NCBI GenBank assembly: GCA_038049695.1 | Contig: CP142454.1 | Location: forward strand, 91,874,001-91,938,000 | From: Cinnamomum chago | Lineage: Eukaryota; Streptophyta; Magnoliopsida; Laurales; Lauraceae | Length of the DNA stretch: 64,000 nt | Direction of reading: 5' to 3' | Shown: positions 56,258 through 64,000 of the stretch, piece by piece | Layout: every line of letters begins with the position of its first letter | Position numbering within the stretch: position 1 is the stretch's first letter | The notes under the pieces: generated by a model | What the model was told of the DNA's origin: nothing | The model's input: only the letters and a program-made list of their open reading frames with translations | Databases searched by the model: none | Position numbers and translations under genes: made by a program

Positions 56258-59200
56258 TGTTAGACCTCGACCCAGACCAAGTTGATTAATGTGCGATTAG
56301 TATGTGTTTAGTCCTAAGTGGGTTTAGTGGTCGTTGGGCTAGAATTAATTAGTTTAGTCTTGGACATAACTTTGGGAATTTTGAGAACGTTTAGTGTTAG
56401 TCTGACACACTCAGGAAAGCCTGAGTGCACGTGTAAGCTTGGGAGGATCGTATCGGTTTCCGTGTGATTGTGATTTTGATTTCATTTGAATGATTTTTCT
56501 ATGTGTTACAACTTTCGTCTTAAGCTCATTCATGTTTGAAGCCCAAAAATCCAAGTTTTGGCCCAAAGAGGGTAAAATTGTCTTTTATGCACAAATCTGG
56601 ACACAATTTTTGAGATCTCAAAACCAGGTCAAAAATATACTTTTTGGAAACTAGATATTTCGATGATCGTTTTATCCTTCTTTGTCAAAGTCATTCGAGG
56701 TGCACAAGATCATGTTTTTGTCATTTCAAGGTTCAAGCTCATTGGGACCCATTTGTTAAGGTCTTAAGCCTAACCCTCATCTTTTCCATTCACTTTACAA
56801 AAGTCCTGCAACTTTCTTAACCTAGGGTTGAAAAACCCCTCTTTCCTTTCCATCTTCCTCACCTTGCATGATCTAGCTAGAGATCTCCAAATAGAATTCC
56901 AAGACCATCATCTTCTTCCTCTCCTTGCAAGCTTTCTATTGGTACAAATTTCTTGGAGTTTCTTGTGGGACAAGCTCTTCATTTTCTTCCTCCTCTCTTG
57001 TTTGACCTTCTCTAGGTAAGAGCTTCAACCCATGCTTTTCATAAAGTCTTTTTAGTTCCTTAAAGATCTTGTTTTCCATGTTACAAACCCTTTTGGTAAA
57101 ATGGGTTTCTTGTTTTCAAGATTGAGTGAGTTTTGTGTGGTTTTCATGGGTTTTTGTAGTTCTTTGGATTGGCTTGAGTGAAGTGCTTGGAGAGGAGTGT
57201 TTAGCAATTGGGCAAGGCAAGTAATCTCTATAGGACCATTGTGCATGTGTATTTCAAGCTTCATTGTTGTTTTAGAAATTTTGCATATAAATATGTTTAT
57301 AAGCTTCATGATCATGTTTTCGTTGGATTGAATGTTTGAAATTGGGAAAAATGTGTGTTTTGTTCCCTTGGAGAGCATGTAGGCTCAGGGAGTGCAAGTG
57401 CAATGAGAAACAAGAAGAAGGGAAGAAGGAAATGTGAAAATCTGCACTGAACTGCATTTCCCGTGCAGTTTTGGTCAGCCGTCGATCGGCTGGCGGCTAG
57501 CCGAAATCCTCATTTCGGTTAATCACGAGCTGACCGAGCTCAGCGGTTCCCTTTCCAGAAGCTGACATTTCGACTGTGGGTTTCGGTCAGCTTGACGGTT
57601 AGCAAGCGGATAGCCTCCATACCCCATGTCGGCTAACCGCTGGCCAACCGTGCATTGTCGGCTCCTTTTCCCGAGAGCTATATTTCAAACTGGATTTCCC
57701 GCGGTCAGCCCTACGGTCAGCTTACGGCTAACCGCCAAGTCTCAGTTCGGCTAACCGTAAGCTAACCGCAGTCAGTTCAGTTTCTTTTCCAGAGGGCTGC
57801 GTTGGACCTGGATTTCCAGCGGTCAGCCTGTCGCTCATCTGGCGGCTAGCCACCAAATACTAGTTCGGCTAGCCGACACCTGACCGCGAGGTGACCGAAA
57901 TTGACAAATTACTTGTTTTGAAGAGTCTTTGCAAGAATGAAAACTAGAACATGTTAAGTGGCCTTTAGCCTGATATTATGCACTCGAAACTCGAGATGTC
58001 CTTGAACTTCTGGGGCACCAATTCTGTTTTAATTCCAACATCTGGGCTTCGGCTGCACAACGATCAACCAAAGGTCCTTGCATGAGCTTGATAGGCTTTG
58101 TGTTCGTACTTTGGTTTTGATATAATGAATATCATTGTGTACTCGTTTTAAAGTTTAAGTACAAGCTCGTTTTGAAGACGTGTTTCAAGAAAAAGGGGAT
58201 CACTTCCTAAGCGTGTTATGCATATTAATTATGCCCTTGCTAGTCGTGTTCATCGTGTTTTGATAAGTGATTTCCCCCTTTTTATCTCGACATGTTTTGA
58301 TAGTGTTTCACGTGTTTTGTGCATTCATGAATTAAGTAACACCACCGAGCTTGGACTGCCCTTTCAGTTTGATCCACTGTCTGGGGGTCCTTAGACATGT
58401 GGACTGTTTGCAGACTGGTCGTGTATTTATTACACATCGTGCGTGTCCGGTTCCGCGGCCGAAATTCCCGTCTTTGTGGGAAATCGTGTCGTGATTATAT
58501 TATGTATATCGTGCTTGTCGTGCGTGCTTGCTCTTTTCATTATATAAATGATAGAGAAAGGATGGGCTCTTTGTGGATGATAATTATTCATGATATATTA
58601 TGTACTCATGCTAGTTTGTTTTAGTATCTCAGCTCAATTAAATATTTCTGTATATGTATCTCAGTCATTGTAGCATTTCAAATCAAGGATTTGCTTATAT
58701 GTTTTCTAAAACGTTATTGTTCATGCTTGCACCTAAATTGATTACCTACGAAACCGTTGTGTTTGATCCTTGTTTGTCGGTGCCCAAGTGCAGGAGACGT
58801 TGCCTTTGAGGAGGAGCGTCAGGAGGAGGCTTGTGAGCCAACCCCTGTGAGAGAGTGGCAGCCCAACGATGTCATCTAGACGTCGGGCGGGTTCTTGAGT
58901 CTCGTCATCATTTTGTTGGGGTTTCCATTAATTATTTTGAGAAGTGTATTGGCCTCTGTTGGCCTCTTATGGGTTGTAACAAAACTTAACTTACTTTCGT
59001 GTAAGTCTTATAACTTGAACTATGATGGGAATGCCATTTTAACTTCTTCCTTTGATACTATGCCTTGTTATTGTTTGTCATAGCACTTAAATATTTATTG
59101 GTGCTCATTTTGATATGTTTTGCTACACGCTTCCGCATATTAGATCGTGTGAGTCAGATTCCGCATGTCTTTGGGAATCCTCACCGCAGGAAGCTGTGGG

Positions 59201-59275
59201 AAAGTATATCTCCAATGCAAACAACAACACTATCGACACGTCACGCGCCCAGGGTCCCGTTCCGGGGTTGCGACA
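56258..59275 (+). mobile_element. solo LTR, family A (3,018 bp), nested in element C 5' LTR
   Basis: It starts TGTTAGACCTCGACCC and ends CGGGGTTGCGACA, flanked by the duplication GATAC (56253-56257 and 59276-59280). The outer LTR resumes in register (CTTGGATAC | CTTGTCGG). The splice-donor match AG|GTAAGAG is at 57014 (GT at 57016). In place of TCGA palindromes it has a CGGCTAGCCG-type cluster (57475-57900). Confidence 0.93.
57475..57900. repeat. CGGCTAGCCG-type degenerate palindrome cluster
   Basis: Perfect CGGCTAGCCG occurs at 57494 and 57866. Many near units (CGGCTAACCG, CGGTTAGC, GGTCAGCC, GCTGACCG) sit between them in four loose blocks of about 110-120 bp, each opening with a TTTCC(C/A)GnGGTCAGC-like start. 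It occupies the same place, about 1.2 kb into the LTR, as the TCGA palindromes of other copies. Confidence 0.8.
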
Positions 59276-60218
59276 GATACCTTGTCGGTTTGATCCACCG
59301 ACTTGGAGATCCCTCTCCCGTCCCGCCAACTGCAGTTTGGATCCCGATGCCTGGTTTATTACCGTGGTCCCGTCCCGATACCCGATTCGCTACCGTGGTC
59401 CCGTCCCATATATTTATATTGTATATATGATTTGCGTTGATTCTCCTCACCTTGTGTGACTGAGATCTACGTCCCGTGATACTGTTGTCACTTTAGTGAC
59501 AAAGGACTTAGCTTTATGTGATTGTCATCTTGTTAGTTTTCGATTCCTTGGATACCTTATATGTTTTATCTTGTTTACTTGTTTTCTAGCAAATGATTTA
59601 TCTACTTTATGAGAGTTCTTGTTTAAACAAATTTCTATGCTTTCTAAGATATTCCTTTATTATATGTTGTTATATCTTTTCACTCTCTTGCTAGACCGTC
59701 GTGTCTGACCCATTTGCTTTGGTACTCAGGTCCCGTTGCCGGCTACCTTGAGGAGGAGCCGGTAGGTGAGCCGCAACCTCTAGTCGAGTGCCGTGCTGAC
59801 GATGTCATGTAGACATCGGGTTGCTAAGGGAGGCGTAACATTTTGAGGGGATCTATTTAACCATTCTTATGGATTACTGTTTTGTTTATATTGGCCTTTG
59901 TTGGCCTCTAATTTTGAGGATTGTCACTAAATGATCTTTTGTTAAACTTTAACTACTTTTGGGAAACATGCTATAGATCATTGCTCATTCTGATACAATA
60001 TTTCATACTTGTCTTCTTGACTAAGGATAGTTTGACTATTTGATTTGCTACACGCTTCCACACTCAAAAGAAATATTGATTTATGGTTGTGATATCCTCA
60101 CCGCGGACACCTGTGGGAAATTAAAGAAATGTATGGTATTATTAAACTGATGTGGATCATCATTTAGTCCAGATCCCGGATCAGTCCCTCGGGGGCCCGG
60201 TCCGGGGTCGTGACAGAC

Positions 60219-60230
60219 TAGTATCAGAGC
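60219..60230 (+). other. primer-binding site of gypsy element C
   Basis: TAGTATCAGAGC lies three bases after the LTR end, one change from TGGTATCAGAGC. Confidence 0.85.
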
Positions 60231-60349
60231 GAGACGCGTTTCAAGCATTTAAAAGAAACTAGGAACCCTAAGGACGTGGCGAGGATCCGTTAGATCTTTC
60301 GTTAGCTAGTTTCGTGTGAGCAATGTGTGACCTTTTATATTATTATGTG

Positions 60350-60368
60350 CTAACAATTTGTTTTGCAG
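60350..60368 (+). other. candidate splice acceptor just before gag of element C
   Basis: The branch-point-like CTAAC (60350-60354), a T-rich stretch and TTTTGCAG end 4 nt before the gag ATG at 60373. Together with the donor match at 54958 in the LTR it would remove the rest of the LTR and the primer-binding site from a spliced gag mRNA. This is predicted only from sequence. Confidence 0.5.
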
Positions 60369-60372
60369 CATC

Positions 60373-61734
60373 ATGCCTCCTCGTAAGAGACCAGTGAATG
60401 GCATTCCTTCTGGAAGTAACAGTGATCACACCGGGCCGGTAGAAGAGGATATAGTTGAGAACAACCCACCAAATCAGTTCCAAGAAATGATGCAAGCAAT
60501 GCTTGACCAGCAACGTCAAGCTAACGAGAACCAGGCTAGACTACAAGAACAGGTGCTCAAGAGAGAGGAAGATCATGCAAGGGAAATGGCAGAAATGCAA
60601 AGGCAGTTGTTTGAGGTCTTACAGAGAAGACCAGAACCGGTTCAACCCCAACCCGCTATCGTCATAAACCAAAGGCAACATGACCCTAATGTATTGTTTG
60701 AGCGATTCCGGAAGAGAGCTCCGAAAGAATTTCTGGGAATAGAAGACCCATTGGCTGCAGATGACTGGTTAGAACATACGGAGAACATCTTTGAGATTTT
60801 CCAGTGTACTGGGGGAGAAAGAGTGAAGCTGGCATCATCCCTCTTTGTTGGTACGGCAGGCAGATGGTGGAAAACGGTTAGGGAAGAATACAGGAACATG
60901 GCTGATGCAGAGGTGTGGGCAAACTTCAAGAGACAATTCCATGATAAATATGTACCTGCCCATATCAAGAGACAAAAGGCCATAGAGTTTCAGCAGCTGG
61001 TGCAGGGGAGTATGACAGTCTTAGAGTATCTCACCAAGTTTGAGAGACTGTCCAGATATGCCCCGGAGTTGGTAGATACGGTGGAGAAGAAAATTGCTAA
61101 GTTCTTTGAGGGACTCAACCCTTTCATTGAGAGGGATGCCACCGGAGTAGTACCACCTGCTACTTTCGATGAGGCAGTCAAGAGGGCTTACAAGTTTGAG
61201 AACTTCCACAACAAGATCCTCAGAGTGCAAGGCAAGAGTCCAGCTCAGCAGCAGAACTACCAGCATCAGAGGAACCATCAGAATAAGAGGTAGAGGACAG
61301 GGCCAAATGTGCAGAATCCAGTGGTTTGCATCCACTGTGGGAAGAACCATGCTAGTGCTGAATGTCGTACTATTACGGGAGTGTGCTTCAGGTGTGGTTC
61401 GATGGACCATCGGATGAGGGATTGTCTTAGGCCAAATAGACAGAATCAGCAGCAACAGCAAGGGCCACAACGTCCACCACCACCACCACCACAGCATGCA
61501 TTGGTTGTCCAAAACCAGCCAAGGCCACTTCAGCAGCAAGCACCACAGAAACAATAGTTTAGACAGCAGCAGCAGCCATAGCAGCAAGCCCGTCATCAGC
61601 AGGGACAGCAGCGGCCACCGCAACAGAATAGGAATGCACCACAAGGCAGGCCACAACAAGCTCAGAATTGGCCACAGCTTCGAAGGCAAATCTACGGGGT
61701 CAATAGAGTTGATGCAGAGGCAGCGGATAATGTA
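60373..61734 (+). pseudogene. gag of gypsy element C
   Basis: The start is at MPPRKRPVNG (60373), matching the other copies; the ORF itself opens at 60358. A coiled-coil, Gln-rich N-terminus (QQRQANENQARLQEQ) leads to the capsid-like core (FRKRAPKEFLG, DDWLEHTENIFEIF, GRWWKTVREEY). A TAG at 61291-61293 falls before the zinc knuckles, CIHCGKNHASAEC and CFRCGSMDHRMRDC. Two more CAG-to-TAG stops lie at 61555 and about 61576 in the Gln-rich linker. All of it is in one frame with pol. Protein text is clearly related to copies A1 and A2 but diverged, so it is another Tekay family. Confidence 0.88.
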
Positions 61735-63903
61735 GTGGAAGGTACACTTCTTGTTTGTGGGATTAAAGTTAAGATTTTATTTGACCCTGGCTCTACACAT
61801 TCATTCTTATCCCATGAATTTTCTAAGTTGATTGATATGCATGCTAGAGAACTTGAGTTCATTTTGACTGTGGCAACCCCAGTAGGTAAACAAGTTATTT
61901 GTAGAACCTTTTATCCTAGTTCCACAGTCCATATAGGAGAAGTGGTTTTAACCGCAGATCTCATTTCTTTGGAGACGTATGATTATGATGTCATCCTAGG
62001 GATGGATTGGCTGGCAGGGTACCATGCCACAATGGATTGTTTCCATAAGACCCTTACTTTCAAATTAGTTGAGACATCAGCAGGAGTGTCATTTCAGGGA
62101 GAGAGGAGGAATCCTTGTGTAGGGTTTGTTTCAGCGTTGAAGGCTGAGAGACTTTTGAGAAGTGGTTGTGAAGCTTATTTAGAGTTTATCACGGAGGATA
62201 AACTGTCCCGAGGGGTGGAGGAGATCCCAATTGTTTGGAAATTCCCGGATGTTTTTCCGGAGGAGATTCCAGGTTTGCCACCCATGAGAGAGATTGATTT
62301 CACTATTGAGTTGTTACCAGGGACCGCTCCGATATCTATTGCACCTTATAGAATGGCTCCGACAGAATTGGGGAAATTGAAGACCCAGTTGCAAGAATTG
62401 TTGGACAAAGGTTTTGTGAGACCGAGTGTTTCACCATGGGGAGCTCCAGTTTTGCTTGTTAAGAAGAAGGATGGTTCGATGAGAATGTGTATAGATTACA
62501 GAAGATTGAATCAAGTGACCATCAAGAACAAGTACCCATTGCCAAGAATAGATGAATTGTTTGATCAATTGCAAGGTGCTTCATACTTTTCAAAGATTGA
62601 CTTGAGATCCGGTTACCATCAGCTGAGAGTCAGAGAATCAGATGTATTGAAAACAGCTTTCCAGACAAGATATGGTCACTATGAGTTCCTAGTGATGCCA
62701 TTTGGGTTGACAAATGCACCGGCAGTGTTCATGGCATTGATGAATAAGATATTTGTAGAGTATCTAGATCAGTTTGTGGTAGTATTCATAGATGACATTT
62801 TGGTGTACTCCAAGATCAAGGAAGAGCATGAAGAGCATTTGAGGATTGCATTGCAACTCTTGAGAGAGAATCAGCTGTATGCGAAGCTTAACGACTGTGA
62901 GTTTTGGCTAGACCAACTAGCATTTCTGGGGCACATTATCTCCAAAGAAGGACTGTCAGTGGATCTGTCCAAGATTGAAGCAGTAGTGAATTGGGAGAGA
63001 CCGAAGAATGTGACAGAAATTAGAAGTTTCCTGAGATTGGTAGGCTATTATCGGAGGTTTGTGCAAGGTTTTTCGTCGATTGCGTCACCATTGACGAAGT
63101 TGAAAAGGAAAAATGCACCATATGTGTGGACAGATCAGTGTGAAGAGAGTTTACAAGAGCTAAAGAAGAAATTGACTACAGCACCAGTCCTTACTTTGCC
63201 ATCCAGAAGCGGTGGTTTTACCATTTTTACCGATGCTTTGAATGTTGGACTCGGTTGTGTTTTGATGCAAGAAGGAAAAGTGATTGCTTATGGATCTCGA
63301 CAGTTGAAAGATCACGAGAAGAACTATGCCACCCATGATCTGGAGTTAGCAGCGGTTGTGTTCGCGTTGAAAATGTGGAGACATTACCTCTATGGAGAGC
63401 AGTTCGAAGTCCACTCCGACCACCGCAGCTTACAGTACTTGTTTTCACAGAAAGAATTGAACATGAGGCAGAGAAGATGGATGGAATATATCAAGGATTA
63501 CGATTTTCCAATCAAGTATCACCCGGGGAAAACTAATGTAGTTGCCAATGCCTTGAGCAGGAAATCAGTGGGCTTGGCAAATCGAAGTGGCACTTGTATC
63601 TTTGAGCAATTTGAAGAATTGAGTATAGACTTGCAGCCACTAAGGAAGGGTGTTTTGTTAGCAAACATGTCAGTTTCAGAGCCTTCTTTCATTCAGAAGA
63701 TCAAGGATAGTCAGTTGCAAGATCCAGAGTTGGCTAAGATTTCAGAGCACATAGCAGAACGTCCTGACTTCCGTATTGTGGATGGAGTTTTGTACTATCG
63801 TGACCGTCTATGCGAGTTGTTTGTCAACGAGATTGTCAGTCATCACGGGCAGCCAGTTTCTATCACATCCGACAGAGACAGCAGATTCGTCTTGAGGTTC
63901 TAG
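61735..63903 (+). pseudogene. pol of gypsy element C: protease, RT, RNase H, deleted integrase
   Basis: In this 722-residue open frame the protease has [10 protein letters not shown] near residue 18 and [17 protein letters not shown] has [19 protein letters not shown] and FIDDILVYS. RNase H has [11 protein letters not shown] (Ser to Leu after Ala), [17 protein letters not shown] and HSDHRSL. The integrase jumps from YYRDRLC straight to [14 protein letters not shown]. About 390 bp coding the HHCC zinc domain and the first catalytic Asp are missing in frame. The frame ends at TAG where FWKT is expected (63901-63903). It is preceded in frame by gag, so the Met at 61735 is not a true start. Confidence 0.88.
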
Positions 63904-64000
63904 AAGACGCTACATGAGTCTATGGGTATGAGATTACAGTTCAGCACGGCTTATCACCTGCAGATAGATGGCCAGTCCATTAGAACGATTCAGACTCTTG
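63904..64000 (+). pseudogene. integrase core continuation (element C), cut by window end
   Basis: After the stop the same frame continues [18 protein letters not shown] and then QIDGQSIRTIQTL. The usual QTDGQSERT box, which holds the catalytic Glu, reads QIDGQSIRT, so the Glu is lost. The element runs out of the window. Confidence 0.8.

Larger units (their letters stand above)
54195..60215 (+). mobile_element. 5' LTR, family B, of gypsy element C, split by a nested solo LTR
   Basis: It starts TGTAAGACCCCGACCC (preceded by AATAT, the likely target duplication, whose partner lies outside the window) and ends CGGGGTCGTGACA before a primer-binding site. Without the nested 3,018-bp LTR and one copy of its duplication it measures about 3.0 kb. 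It has the donor match GTGAGT at 54958 (763 nt in), a CGGTCGACCG palindrome cluster (55411-55504) and the conserved inverted repeat near 59795. Confidence 0.92.

Noticed and set aside
61021..61689. 222-residue reverse-strand ORF
   Set aside because: It is the antisense of the Gln-rich gag linker, which gives long Leu/Trp-rich open frames by composition.

Overview
The window is plant nuclear DNA, most likely from a eudicot. It is a retrotransposon-dominated region: nearly everything is nested LTR retrotransposon sequence, and only remnants of cellular genes survive. The evidence for a plant is the chromodomain-bearing Ty3/gypsy elements of the Tekay/Del type, a Sirevirus-like Ty1/copia element, a CACTA (En/Spm) DNA transposon with tnp2-type transposase, 5-bp target duplications, tRNA-iMet-type primer-binding sites, and short introns in the gene remnants. 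The species cannot be named from the sequence. Layout: 1-4143 is the 3' part of a Tekay internal region. It is followed by a shared LTR (4144-6949), a second internal region (6950-16850) and another LTR (16851-19623), so the unit is a head-to-tail array int-LTR-int-LTR. The second internal region is broken by a reverse-strand solo LTR (7933-12126, target duplication ACAAG) and by a truncated LTR (13008-15716) whose right edge is a deletion junction into integrase. After a stray LTR 3' end (19624-20060), a reverse-strand Tekay element follows (20061-27686), with only its 5' LTR left. Positions 27687-29023 hold a decayed retroelement polyprotein remnant. A CACTA-type terminus sits at 29024, followed by an LTR fragment (29090-30792). 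A Sirevirus-like copia element (31436-40056, reverse strand, target duplication TTCTT) sits inside an exon of a kinesin-12-like gene fragment. CACTA genes (TnpD-like 41508-45134, TnpA-like 45306-47551) come next, then a RING-CH ubiquitin-ligase fragment (48375-49751). A small secreted proline-rich-protein gene (54023 back to 50626) is split by a solo LTR (50849-53785, target duplication ATGGT). The last element starts at 54195. Its 5' LTR is itself split by another solo LTR (56258-59275, target duplication GATAC), and its gag-pol runs off the window end. Two LTR families are present. Family A starts TGTTAGACC and family B starts TGTAAGACC; both end in a GGGTCGCGACA-like sequence. Every LTR copy that retains its 5' half keeps a good splice donor 724-769 nt from its start. 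Further in lies a cluster of CpG-rich palindromes. The most striking pattern of the window is that these palindromes follow one formula, CG-N-TCGA-N'-CG, with all four choices of N present. The choice is family-biased, and the G form is shared between a gypsy LTR and the unrelated copia LTRs. No intact autonomous element was found. Most reading frames carry stops (often CAG to TAG), frameshifts or deletions. The best preserved coding pieces are the reverse-strand integrase (20089-21567), the 63.9-kb-side pol frame (61735-63903) and part of the CACTA transposase (41843-43417).
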